Source: an uncultured bacterium
GTDB lineage: Bacteria > Armatimonadota > HRBIN16
Assembly (NCBI GenBank): GCA_938027655.1
Contig: CALJAP010000013.1
Span: forward strand, 1 to 44,136
Length of the DNA: 44,136 bases
Reading direction: 5' to 3'
Below, in pieces: positions 33,746 to 41,688 of the stretch. The position numbers and the translations under genes are program-made. The notes beneath the pieces are model-generated. The model searched no databases, was not told the DNA's origin, and saw nothing but the letters and a program-made list of their open reading frames with translations. How positions within the stretch are numbered: the stretch's first letter is position 1; each line of letters begins with the position of its first letter.

Positions 33746-36466
33746 ATGCCACCACGTCGACGTCGCTCCGCGCCGGAGAGCGCAGAGTTATCGGCTGAAT
33801 CATCGCAAACGCCAGAAACAACCAGCCAGCCAGGCGACAGCACTGCTGTCTCTCCAGAAGAGGTTTTATCTGAGCCGGCGCCCGCCGAGCAACCTGCAAC
33901 CGCCACACGCCGCCGCCGCAGCTCTACCCGCAGACGGGCAAAGCGGAAGGAGGCGGCGGCAGAAACGGCTGCCGAACCACCTGTGGAACCTTCAGATGAG
34001 GCGGCAGGGGCTGTTACAGAAGCTCCCATCGAAGAGACACCTGCCTCGACACCGCCCGACGAGGCTGTGGAGCAGGGAACCCTTCTCGAACCGGTGTTGC
34101 ACGAGGTAGAGGTAGTCGAGCGGGAAGAAGTGGTGGAACCCGAAGTGCCTCAGCCTGCGCCGGGCGAGGTTGTCACGCCTCCCACCCGTCGTCGGCGGCG
34201 CGCTCGCCGCGCAGCAACGGTGGAAACCGCTGCCGAAGAGGAGGTCGCGGAACAACGCAGGCGCAAACGCGAGGGGGTTCGCCTCGGAATCCGGCAGGGT
34301 CACCCGGAGATAATTATCGATGCCGAGCCGGTCGTGCCCCTTTTCTTCTTTGGCAACATCGACTCGGCTGCGGCGGAGCGCAGGGTATGCGAGCAAATTC
34401 GGCAGGCGGCATCCGCGGGCGTGCATCTGCATGCCCTGTTGCTGGAGCTGCCCGTGTCCGTTGCGATGGTCTCCTCCAGCGTTAACGAGGCATTGCGCCT
34501 CTTGCATCTGGTGCGCCAGCATGACCCGCAGGGCTACGTGATGTTTCGGGTGGTATTCAGTCCGCCGCCCGACTGGCAGAAGATGTACCCCGAAGCGATG
34601 ACCACCTACGCCGATGGCTCCACCGGTGATCCCTCGTTCGCTTCCGACCGCTACTGGCAGGAGGCAGAAGCCGCTTTGACCCTGCTGGTGCGCCAGCTGG
34701 AGGCAGCAGAGGAATCGCGCACCATCCTGGGGTACCATCTGGACTGCCGTGAGTGGTTCACCGAGTACCAGCGTGGCTACGACTACAGCCCGGCAGCACA
34801 AGAGGCGTTCCGGCAATGGCTGCGCGGGCGGTACAAAAACGACGTGGTCGCGCTTCGTGCGGCGTGGCATGATGGCTCTGTGACGTTCGCCAGCGCCAGC
34901 GTGCCCACCTACAAAGGCGATTCCATCCCTGCTACGGTGCTATACGAACACCGTAAGGGGCAGAGATATGTAGATTATCTACGCTTTGCCTCCGAGACCA
35001 TCGCCCGGCGGATCGTCGCCCTCTCGCGTAGCGTGAAGAAGAACTGCGAAAACCGTCGCCTGGTGGCGGTGTCGTACGGCTATATCATGGACTTTCCGGT
35101 GCCCCATAGCGGACACCTCGCACTATCGGAGGTGTTATCGGCACAAAGCATTGACCTGATATGCGCACCGGTGTCGTATCGCGACCGGCGCCCTGCACAG
35201 CCGGGGAGCGTGCCTGTGCCGGTAGCTTCGGTGCGCCTGCACGGCAAACTGTTTGTACTGGAGGACGACACCAAACCCCACAACGCGCACACTGATACTC
35301 CTGACGATTATAACCCCCGCTGCCCAGACGCCGAGTCGACACACCACGTGCGTCTGCGCAACGCAACGACCGCTCTCGTACACCATGCTGGCATCTCCTG
35401 GATGGACCTGTGGGGCGAAGGATGGGTCAGCAGTAGGGAAATCTGGCAACAGGCGCAGAAACTATCCGCCCTCTACCTAGCGCACATTCGCCAACGATTA
35501 CCTGAGGCTCCCGAAGTGGCGGTGATTGTGGATGAGCGAAGCCTCACACGCATCCAGTCACCCAAGGCACTGCTGGAACCGTTGCTGATACAACAGCAAG
35601 AGGTGCTTGCACGAGCGGGTATGCATTACGGCATCTACCTGCAGAGTGACCTGGTGCGCAAAGCATTTCCCGACGCGAAGATGTACCTCTTCCTCAACCC
35701 AATACAGGTGGACTCTGAGGTGCGTGAGGCGATTCGCGAACGACTCCAGCGCGATGGAAAGACGCTGGTTTGGCTGTACGCGGCGGCGCTGTACGACGAA
35801 AACGGCTACACCCCTGACGGACCGCGCGATGTGGCGGGAATAGCCATCAAGACACAACCATGGAACAGCGAAATGGGCTCTATCATTAGCAACGACCGAC
35901 ACCCCATTTCGGAGCGGTTGCGCAATAAGCAGGTGGGCGTGCGTGAGCGGGTAAATCCCTCGTTCTACGTGCTGGACGAAAAAGCGGTTGTACTGGGTGA
36001 GTACATCCAGACCGGCTTGCCGTCTATAGCGGTCAGAGATATGGGCACGTGGCGTTCGGTGTTCATCGGGGAACGCCAGCTGAACATCGACCTGCTTCGT
36101 GGCTTATGTCGGTATGCCGGGGTGCATGTGTGGTCGCAAAGTAGCGACGTGGTACGGGTGGCGCCGCCTTTTCTAGCGATACACTCGGTGGGTGACGGTG
36201 TGGTGCACCTGCAGTTTCCCCAGAGACAGGTGGTTTACGACCTCACAGAGGAGCGATTACTTGCGGAGGACGCCGGCGGTCTGCGCCTGAACATGCGCAT
36301 GGGGCAGAGTGGGTTGTACGCGGTGGGCACATATGAGCAGCTCACCGCGTTGGGTATTCCGCTGCCCGAGCGAAGCGCGGAGACGACACCGGAATCTGCC
36401 TCTGGGACAACAGGCAAGAGGCGGCGCAGGCGCGGCGGGAAGAAACACCGCAAACGCAAGGAGTAG
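33746..36466 (+). CDS. Large glycosidase-like (GH42-type) protein with arginine-rich tails
   Basis: This 906-residue protein is unusual. The first about 185 residues are disordered and alternate acidic/Pro/Ala stretches with Arg clusters (PPRRRRSAP, TRRRRSSTRRRAKRK, TRRRRRARRA, QRRRKREG). The middle (about 190-620) looks like the TIM barrel of GH42/beta-galactosidase-like proteins (VVPLFFFGNIDS, ILGYHLDCREWFTEYQ, ISWMDLWGEGW). The C-terminal part resembles the beta-galactosidase trimerisation region (GTWRSVFIGERQLNIDLLRGL, YAGVHVWSQ). The end is polybasic (GKRRRRRGGKKHRKRKE). There is no signal peptide, so it is cytosolic. It may bind RNA or DNA through the tails. Catalytic activity is unproven. 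Confidence 0.75.
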   Translation: MPPRRRRSAPESAELSAESSQTPETTSQPGDSTAVSPEEVLSEPAPAEQPATATRRRRSSTRRRAKRKEAAAETAAEPPVEPSDEAAGAVTEAPIEETPASTPPDEAVEQGTLLEPVLHEVEVVEREEVVEPEVPQPAPGEVVTPPTRRRRRARRAATVETAAEEEVAEQRRRKREGVRLGIRQGHPEIIIDAEPVVPLFFFGNIDSAAAERRVCEQIRQAASAGVHLHALLLELPVSVAMVSSSVNEALRLLHLVRQHDPQGYVMFRVVFSPPPDWQKMYPEAMTTYADGSTGDPSFASDRYWQEAEAALTLLVRQLEAAEESRTILGYHLDCREWFTEYQRGYDYSPAAQEAFRQWLRGRYKNDVVALRAAWHDGSVTFASASVPTYKGDSIPATVLYEHRKGQRYVDYLRFASETIARRIVALSRSVKKNCENRRLVAVSYGYIMDFPVPHSGHLALSEVLSAQSIDLICAPVSYRDRRPAQPGSVPVPVASVRLHGKLFVLEDDTKPHNAHTDTPDDYNPRCPDAESTHHVRLRNATTALVHHAGISWMDLWGEGWVSSREIWQQAQKLSALYLAHIRQRLPEAPEVAVIVDERSLTRIQSPKALLEPLLIQQQEVLARAGMHYGIYLQSDLVRKAFPDAKMYLFLNPIQVDSEVREAIRERLQRDGKTLVWLYAAALYDENGYTPDGPRDVAGIAIKTQPWNSEMGSIISNDRHPISERLRNKQVGVRERVNPSFYVLDEKAVVLGEYIQTGLPSIAVRDMGTWRSVFIGERQLNIDLLRGLCRYAGVHVWSQSSDVVRVAPPFLAIHSVGDGVVHLQFPQRQVVYDLTEERLLAEDAGGLRLNMRMGQSGLYAVGTYEQLTALGIPLPERSAETTPESASGTTGKRRRRRGGKKHRKRKE

Positions 36467-36470
36467 AGCG

Positions 36471-36495
36471 GTGCAGGGGGACCTGCCCCCTGCAC
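36471..36495. terminator. Perfect 10-base-stem hairpin between convergent genes
   Basis: GTGCAGGGGG (36471-36480) and CCCCCTGCAC (36486-36495) pair perfectly around a 5-base loop, right after the glycosidase-like stop codon and just before the end of the opposite prepilin gene. The stem is very stable. U-runs are weak on both sides, so this is a probable but not certain bidirectional terminator. Confidence 0.55.
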
Positions 36496-36502
36496 AAGAT
36501 GT

Positions 36503-37252
36503 TTAAGGGTTCGGGTCCGGGTAACGCCCGTTCCACCAACGGTTATCCGCATCCAGCTCAGCAGTTCTCATCCATCTGGCGTGCCCGTCCACAAAAGCGA
36601 TGTTTGCACCTCCGTTGTGACGAGGCGCAAGCGGTGCCCGCACGCCGGGTGTTCCTCCAGCGGAGTAGCGGTTGGGTCCGCCTCCTGCTCGGCACGGAGG
36701 TAATACCGGTGGATCGATGCTGTAGCCATGGTTACCCAAACATTGTATGTTGGTGTAGTCGGCGTCTGTTGGCTCATCATTATCGCACCATTTTGTGCCC
36801 GTGCCCTGGCTGTCGGCAACTGCGATGGTGGAAGCCGGTGTTTCTATCTGCGACTCGGTCACCGGCACGTTGTAGCAGTTAGCGCGCGAGTTCCCCAGAT
36901 ACTGGTAGTTGTAGCCGTAGCCCATATTACGCCCCGGTTTTAAGTGGGATGCGGAAGGGCAAACAAGCAGCGGCTGGCTGCGTGTATACGGCTCCAGCAG
37001 ATTGAACCACCTCAGCTGGACACCTGCAGTGACATACGAGAAAGCGGGGAACGCTTCGTAATCCTGCGCGTAGAGCGCAATGGCAAGGCCAATCTGCCTC
37101 AGGTTGCTCAGGCAGGCGGTTTGCCTCGCCTTCTCGCGCGCCTGCGCGAAGACCGGAAAGAGTATCGCTGCCAGTATCGCGATGATCGCGATAACGACGA
37201 GCAGTTCAATAAGCGTAAACGCGAGCTTGTTTGCAACGCGCGTGGTTCGCAT
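36503..37252 (-). CDS. Type IV-like prepilin with DUF1559 / H-X9-DG domain
   Basis: This 249-residue exported protein carries a type IV prepilin leader ([21 protein letters not shown]) with a long hydrophobic helix. The position before the cleavage site is Ala (LA/FTLIE) where Gly is usual. The C-terminal domain has the H-X9-DG signature ([12 protein letters not shown]) and the DUF1559 pattern ([23 protein letters not shown]), typical of Planctomycetota and Armatimonadota. These pseudopilins are thought to form surface or secretion filaments. The ATG at 37252 has AAAGGAGG upstream. A good promoter (37286-37314) precedes it. Confidence 0.92.
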   Translation of the reverse strand: MRTTRVANKLAFTLIELLVVIAIIAILAAILFPVFAQAREKARQTACLSNLRQIGLAIALYAQDYEAFPAFSYVTAGVQLRWFNLLEPYTRSQPLLVCPSASHLKPGRNMGYGYNYQYLGNSRANCYNVPVTESQIETPASTIAVADSQGTGTKWCDNDEPTDADYTNIQCLGNHGYSIDPPVLPPCRAGGGPNRYSAGGTPGVRAPLAPRHNGGANIAFVDGHARWMRTAELDADNRWWNGRYPDPNP

Positions 37253-37569
37253 CACTGTCCTCCTTTTAGGATGATTTTTGATGTGATTATACATCACGAG
37301 AAAATAATTTTCAATATCCTAAAACAAAATTTTCACTATAATTAAAAATTGATAATGAATCTTATTCTTACTAGATAACCCAGTAGCACGTCAAACTTCG
37401 ATCTCTGGATATGCATCACTTCGCCACACCTGTTTCTCCTCTCCCATACCCGCCATTTCAATCATGAGGAGACGACACGAACGCTTTTCACTCTATCTTG
37501 TCACGCTGAGCGTCAGCAAAACGGATCATCCCATCGGTGCATCGAGTTCGGTCGCGACATATCACCAGG
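37253..37569. other. AT-rich gap with the prepilin promoter and a repeat
   Basis: The first part (37260-37370) is much more AT-rich than the rest of the window and holds the prepilin promoter. The second part carries a segment, about 37504-37536 (GCTGAGCGTCAGCAAAA then ATCATCCCATC), that resembles 12078-12110 and is a dispersed repeat. No gene of its own was seen apart from unconvincing short frames. Confidence 0.5.
37286..37314 (-). promoter_or_regulatory. Promoter of the prepilin gene
   Basis: Read on the minus strand, TTGAAA (37309-37314), a 17-base spacer and a perfect TATAAT (37286-37291) stand about 34 bases before the start at 37252. The flanks are AT-rich, like an UP element. Confidence 0.7.
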
Positions 37570-38034
37570 TTGACTCCGCAAGCGGAATGGTGTATTCTAC
37601 ACGAGGGGGGGACAGGCAGGACGAGCACGCACGATGCTCGGTGGATACAAAGGCTTAGTCACTTTTCGAAGGCACTATCCCAGCTGAGCAGGTTTATCGA
37701 GAAAGGCGAACTGAACGAGTTTGAAAAGCAGGGGCTTATCAAAGCCTTCGAGTATACCGACGAGCTGGCATGGAATGTGCTGAAGGACTACCTAGAAGCG
37801 CAGGGCGAAACGAGCATCCATGGCAGCCGCGATGCCTTTCGCCTGGCGTTCCAGCGCGGCATTATCGAGGACGGCGATATCTGGATGGATATGGTGCGCA
37901 GCCGAACGCTCACAGCACACACCCACAACGAGGACACTGCTGAACAGGTCGTCCGCGACATCGTTGGACGGTATTATGGCATGTTCGTCAGCCTGTTTCG
38001 CACAATGGACACGCTGAGAGAAGAGCAGAAGTGA
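37570..38034 (+). CDS. HI0074-type HEPN toxin-like protein of an MNT/HEPN module
   Basis: HEPN proteins of this group (nucleotidyltransferase substrate-binding, HI0074 family) are toxins or partners paired with a minimal nucleotidyltransferase. The conserved part begins with DARWIQRLSHFSKALSQL at 37633 and is all-helical, with FEYTDELAWNVLKDYLEAQG and the HEPN active-site motif R-X4-H (RTLTAH). It lacks a good start codon: no ATG is in frame near the conserved beginning. The best in-frame upstream start is TTG at 37570. A run of seven G (37605-37611) could hide a frameshift, since ATG 37587 in another frame would join the gene if one base were removed. The following MNT gene overlaps it by GTGA. 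Confidence 0.75.
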   Translation: MTPQAEWCILHEGGTGRTSTHDARWIQRLSHFSKALSQLSRFIEKGELNEFEKQGLIKAFEYTDELAWNVLKDYLEAQGETSIHGSRDAFRLAFQRGIIEDGDIWMDMVRSRTLTAHTHNEDTAEQVVRDIVGRYYGMFVSLFRTMDTLREEQK

Positions 38035-38363
38035 GCGCCCGTTTTGGCTTGCAAGAGTCGGTTATCCAACAAATTTGTGCGGTGCTCGCGAAGTATCCGC
38101 AGGTGCAAAAGGCGGTGCTGTATGGCTCGCGGGCGAAGGGGACATACAAAAACGGTTCCGATATCGACCTGACACTGGTCGGTGGTGAGGACCTGAGCCT
38201 GCACATACTTTACCGCATCGCCGACGAGCTAGACGACCTGTTGTTACCCTACACGTTCGACCTCTCCATTTTCAGCCACATCAGCGACCCCGATGTGGTA
38301 GAGCACATCCGGCGTGTCGGCGTAACCCTCTACGAAAGGGCAGAGGCTCACCCCTCTGCGTGA
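38031..38363 (+). CDS. MNT-type minimal nucleotidyltransferase antitoxin
   Basis: This 110-residue protein is a minimal nucleotidyltransferase of the pol-beta superfamily. The signature YGSRAKG (Ser33) and the acidic residues Asp44 and Asp46 (GSDIDL) and Asp77 (FDLSIF) are complete. In HEPN/MNT modules the MNT protein modifies the HEPN partner, for example by AMPylation, and neutralises it. The start is GTG at 38031, overlapping the HEPN stop as GTGA. A helical segment (LSLHILYRIADELDDLL) connects the motifs. The C-terminal codons overlap an 11-base inverted repeat. Confidence 0.87.
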   Translation: MSARFGLQESVIQQICAVLAKYPQVQKAVLYGSRAKGTYKNGSDIDLTLVGGEDLSLHILYRIADELDDLLLPYTFDLSIFSHISDPDVVEHIRRVGVTLYERAEAHPSA

Positions 38364-38371
38364 GCCTCTGC
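38340..38371. terminator. 11-base-stem hairpin at the end of the MNT gene
   Basis: GCAGAGGCTCA (38340-38350) and TGAGCCTCTGC (38361-38371) form a perfect stem with a 10-base loop. It spans the stop codon of the MNT gene and lies 9 bases before the stop of the convergent lipoprotein gene. No U-run is present, so it is a probable bidirectional transcript end or processing stem. Confidence 0.5.
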
Positions 38372-38379
38372 ACAACGGG

Positions 38380-39450
38380 CTACAGGTCAACTATCCGTCT
38401 CTGGGAGCCGTCGGGGCGTGCGACCCGAAGGCGCCAGCGGGTTTCTTCTTTCTGCTTGTGCTTTTCTCCCCAGAGTGTTAGGAACGCCATCCGCTCCGAG
38501 TTGGGGGACCATGCCATACCCACCACGACCTCGTCACGCATCGCGCTGAGCACGTTGGTGGCTTTTCCCCCGGACAGAGGCAGCACGAAAACCCTGCTGT
38601 AGTAGATCAGCGGTTCCTTCTCTTTGAAGTCTGCGATCATCAGGGCTACCGACTTTCCGTCTGATGAGAACTCCGCCCTGGTAGAGGTTTTCGCACCGCG
38701 GGGCAAGGTTATACGTGCTAAGTCGCGCACCGACACCTGCAGGGGCAGCTTTTGTGCGGTGCGGGTGTCCAGGTCGTAGGCGAAGGCGGTCACGGTAGCG
38801 TTCGCGTCGTACCCTGTTTGCCGTGCCCAAAGCAGTTGCTTGCCGTCCGGTGATAGTCCCAGGCCTATCACATCGCCGGTCGTACTGATGCGGTACACTT
38901 TGCCTGCCTCCACCGTATACACATCTGTGCCTTCTTTTTCGCTCTGCCCCAAAAAGGCAACCCCGTATCGGTCAGGCAACCAGCGTAGCCGGGTGTCCGT
39001 CAGGGTCGCGGCGCAAGGCACCTCCAACAGCCGTTCACCTGAAGCCACATCTAGCCAGACGAGACAGCCCTTCTGCTTATCCCATGCTACCACCTGTCTT
39101 CCGTCATCACTGAAGGTGTAGGGCGCGCAGAGGTATCCTGGGAAAGCGCGTGCAGATTTGTTTCGCAAGTCGTAGAGAAGCACTCTCGAGCGCTCGCGGT
39201 TGCCCATCCAGTCTGGATGTTCGTACAAGATGTAGCGCCCGTCGGGGCTCCAGCGGGCAAAGGCGGCTTCCTCTGTGTTTGGCAAGAGCTGGCGTCCTGA
39301 ACCGTCTGCGTCAATCAGCACGAGCCCCTTTTCGCCCCCGCTGACCAACAACTTCTTGCCGTCGGGAGAGAACTCCACGTTAACACCGCATCCCGACAGC
39401 ATGGCTACCGCGAGGAGGACCACCACTACCCTCATCGTTCGAGCAAACAC
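38380..39450 (-). CDS. Lipoprotein with TolB/WD40-like propeller repeats
   Basis: The protein has a lipoprotein signal (VVVVLLAVAMLSGC) with the lipobox LSGC. It then has repeated propeller blades like VEFSPDGKKLLVSG, FARWSPDGRYILYEHP and LGLSPDGKQLLWAR, typical of TolB-type WD propellers. The propeller would sit on the periplasmic side and may bind proteins. The start is put at GTG 39450 because AAGGAGG is 8 bases upstream of it; an in-frame ATG at 39456 is only 2 bases from the same site. It is the last gene of the minus-strand operon and follows mqnD by 38 bases. A substrate or partner was not recognised. Confidence 0.85.
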   Translation of the reverse strand: MFARTMRVVVVLLAVAMLSGCGVNVEFSPDGKKLLVSGGEKGLVLIDADGSGRQLLPNTEEAAFARWSPDGRYILYEHPDWMGNRERSRVLLYDLRNKSARAFPGYLCAPYTFSDDGRQVVAWDKQKGCLVWLDVASGERLLEVPCAATLTDTRLRWLPDRYGVAFLGQSEKEGTDVYTVEAGKVYRISTTGDVIGLGLSPDGKQLLWARQTGYDANATVTAFAYDLDTRTAQKLPLQVSVRDLARITLPRGAKTSTRAEFSSDGKSVALMIADFKEKEPLIYYSRVFVLPLSGGKATNVLSAMRDEVVVGMAWSPNSERMAFLTLWGEKHKQKEETRWRLRVARPDGSQRRIVDL

Positions 39451-39488
39451 GGTCATCGCCTCCTTGTGTTGAGAAGACGAAGTTCGCT

Positions 39489-40325
39489 TTACTCTATGAA
39501 CTCAACCTCCCCCACGGGAGGAGTTATCCCTGCCTCTGCGCCCCTCGCGAGGAACAGCCGGATTGCCCCCTTGCCCGCTTCACCCATATCCACCGTCCAC
39601 TCATTCACATACATGCCCACGAAGCGGTCGGCGACTTCCTGTCCAATGCCGCGCCCGAAGTCCAGAGCATACCGCAGAGCGTCTTGCCGGTGTTCCAGCG
39701 AATATTCGATGCTCCGTCTCAGAATACGAGCGATGCGCCGTTGCAGTTCCGGTGGCAGGTCACGACGCACCGCGTTCACCCCTAGCGGCAGAGGCAAGCC
39801 GGTCTGCTCTTTCCACCACGCGCCGAGGTCTACCACGCTATGCACGCCCGCCTCGCGGTGCGTGAGCTGTCCTTCATGAATCAGTAGACCCGCTAGCACC
39901 CGTTTTTGTTGCACTGCGGGCAGGATTTGGTCGAAGTTCATCACGATGGTGCGTGCTTCGGGCAGATACAGCTTGAGGGCAAGGTAGGCACTGGTCAACA
40001 AACCGGGCACAGCGATAGTCACCTGGTGCAGGTCACCGGGGTTCATCGGCTCCGCACTGACAATCAGGGGACCGTAGCCGTCACCCATGCTTGCCCCGGA
40101 GGTGAGGATAGCGTATTTATCGCGCACGGTGGCGTAGGCGTGCACCGAGATGGCTGTGACCTCCATTCTGCCCTCGCGCGCCCACTCGTTCAGCGTCTGG
40201 ATGTCGCGTAGCACGTGTTCAAAGCGAAGCCCTTCGGTGTCGATGAGCTCCTTCGCGAGGGCATAAAACATGAAAGCATCGTCCGCATCGGGACTGTGGG
40301 CAAGGTGGATGGTGGTCGGATTCAT
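39489..40325 (-). CDS. mqnD: 1,4-dihydroxy-6-naphthoate synthase (futalosine pathway)
   Basis: MqnD converts cyclic dehypoxanthinylfutalosine to 1,4-dihydroxy-6-naphthoate in the futalosine route to menaquinone. The 278-residue protein belongs to the periplasmic-binding-like MqnA/MqnD superfamily and carries the signature AHSPDADDAFMFYALA, then ITSGASMGDGYGPLIVS, AVPGLLTSAYLALKLY, FDQILPAVQ and the Gly/His-rich LLIHEGQLTH. The later LGVNAVRRDL matches the family. It shares ATGA with the Uma2 gene, so translation is coupled. Menaquinone would serve the respiratory chain. The other mqn genes are outside the window. Confidence 0.93.
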   Translation of the reverse strand: MNPTTIHLAHSPDADDAFMFYALAKELIDTEGLRFEHVLRDIQTLNEWAREGRMEVTAISVHAYATVRDKYAILTSGASMGDGYGPLIVSAEPMNPGDLHQVTIAVPGLLTSAYLALKLYLPEARTIVMNFDQILPAVQQKRVLAGLLIHEGQLTHREAGVHSVVDLGAWWKEQTGLPLPLGVNAVRRDLPPELQRRIARILRRSIEYSLEHRQDALRYALDFGRGIGQEVADRFVGMYVNEWTVDMGEAGKGAIRLFLARGAEAGITPPVGEVEFIE

Positions 40326-40957
40326 CCGCTCATCTCCTTCAGCACCTCATGCACCGGTGGTCTCTCGTCGCTCAGAAGCCACTGTACCCGCAGGCGAAGC
40401 CCCGGCAGTATGACACTCTCTATTTCGCCCTCGCCAAACTCCTGCTCTTCGTAGTGGTCCTCCTGTTTGCATACAACGCGCACCCGTCCGCGCGGACGGT
40501 CAATCAGCCATATCTCCTGCACGCCGACCGTTCGGTAGTCTGCCTCACGCTGGATAATGTCCGAACGACGCTCACCCGGAGAGATAATCTCCAGAACAAG
40601 GTCTGGCACGCCGTAGATAGCCTTCTGCTGCACAATGTGCATCCGTTCCGCACGCACAAACAGCAGGTCGGGCAGGCGTCCGCGAAAGTCGCTAATCCTC
40701 ACCGCCGCGCGCGAACCCAGCACAATGCCCAGCTGACGCCGCTCCACAAACTGCCCGAAAAGCGTGAGCAGCCATGCAAACAGTCTCTCATGGTCGACTT
40801 CGGCAGACATCCTTTCCACCGCCACTCCGTCGATGAGTTCATAGTCGTCATCCTCTCCGAACATGTCCAGAAACTGCTCGAAGGTGATAGGCGCAGTGTC
40901 CGCCAGCGCCTCGGTGTATTCTTGCAGACGCTGCAATTTCTCAGGAGCCAGTAGCAT
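40322..40957 (-). CDS. Uma2 family (DUF820) restriction-like endonuclease
   Basis: This 211-residue protein has the Uma2/DUF820 PD-(D/E)XK fold: an N-terminal helix (APITFEQFLDMFGEDDDYELIDGVAVERM), a middle section (GSRAAVRISDFRGRLPDLLFVRAER) and the catalytic strand PDLVLEIISPGERRSD followed by READYRTVGVQEIWLID. Asp (PDL), Glu (LEI) and the later part fit the nuclease active site. The family is expanded in Cyanobacteria and some other groups. Its cellular role is unclear, although a link to restriction or transposons has been proposed. The ATG has GGAGGTGG upstream. It overlaps mqnD by 4 bases and follows the PIG-L gene by 22. Confidence 0.9.
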   Translation of the reverse strand: MLLAPEKLQRLQEYTEALADTAPITFEQFLDMFGEDDDYELIDGVAVERMSAEVDHERLFAWLLTLFGQFVERRQLGIVLGSRAAVRISDFRGRLPDLLFVRAERMHIVQQKAIYGVPDLVLEIISPGERRSDIIQREADYRTVGVQEIWLIDRPRGRVRVVCKQEDHYEEQEFGEGEIESVILPGLRLRVQWLLSDERPPVHEVLKEMSG

Positions 40958-40979
40958 CTAATCCACCTCCTGCCCTATT

Positions 40980-41687
40980 TTACCCCAACAGGCTGCTCAC
41001 GCGCCGACGACGTGCGCCCGGAGGCACGGCAAACGCCACCGCATACTGGCAGCCGATTTCCGCCCCACGCACCCGCGCCAGCGCCTTGTAATACTCCACA
41101 TAGGGAAAGCGTGACACGCCGCCCCGGAACAGCTCCAGCTTCTCCGCCGCCGCTTGCCACATCGCTATATCCTCGTCGGTTACCTCGAGGAAGATTTCAG
41201 GTTGGAACCCCTCGCGGTCTTCCCAGTTCTCGGCGAAGTAGAGGCGAGGAACCCAGTGTGCGGGCTCTTTGCGCACAAAGCCTTTAATTGCTGCATAGAA
41301 GATGGCGTTGGGAATGTTGAGAGCGCAGGCGGTATGGTCTTTGTGAATACTGCCCTGCCAATGTGTGAGGATGGCTTGCGGACGGCAGGCGCGAATCAGG
41401 TCGCAAATCTGGAACTGCACTTCGTCATTCACAGGTAGCTCGCCGTCGCGATAGTCCAGAAAGTACACCTGCGCTCCGTATACCGCTGCCGCCTCATGCG
41501 CCTCGGCAATTTTCTGTTTCGCGTAGTCTTCAGGGGGCAGGGTAGGGTGTCCTTTCTCACCGGGGGTGAGGTGCAGTATCGCCACCTTTTTGCCCTGGCG
41601 CACATGCGCCGCTAAAGCCATCCCGCAAGCAATCTCCACGTCGCCGATGTGCGCCCCGATTGCCAGAACGTCTACACTCTCAGCCAT
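40980..41687 (-). CDS. PIG-L family deacetylase with altered AHPDD motif
   Basis: The 235-residue protein has the PIG-L/LmbE fold, whose members deacetylate N-acetylglucosamine derivatives (bacillithiol BshB, mycothiol MshB and lipid sugars) using zinc. Here the signature AHPDDxE reads GAHIGDVEIACG: the His and the second Asp (zinc ligand) remain, but the first Asp, the general base in MshB, is Gly. The second zinc motif HKDH is intact, and ILHLTPGEKGH and LTHWQGSIHKDH are recognised. The start at 41687 (MAESVDVLAIG) has AAGGAG 8 bases upstream; the much longer frame from 42002 overlaps the GNAT gene and is rejected. The next gene (Uma2) is 22 bases away. Confidence 0.85.
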   Translation of the reverse strand: MAESVDVLAIGAHIGDVEIACGMALAAHVRQGKKVAILHLTPGEKGHPTLPPEDYAKQKIAEAHEAAAVYGAQVYFLDYRDGELPVNDEVQFQICDLIRACRPQAILTHWQGSIHKDHTACALNIPNAIFYAAIKGFVRKEPAHWVPRLYFAENWEDREGFQPEIFLEVTDEDIAMWQAAAEKLELFRGGVSRFPYVEYYKALARVRGAEIGCQYAVAFAVPPGARRRRVSSLLG

Positions 41688-41688
41688 C

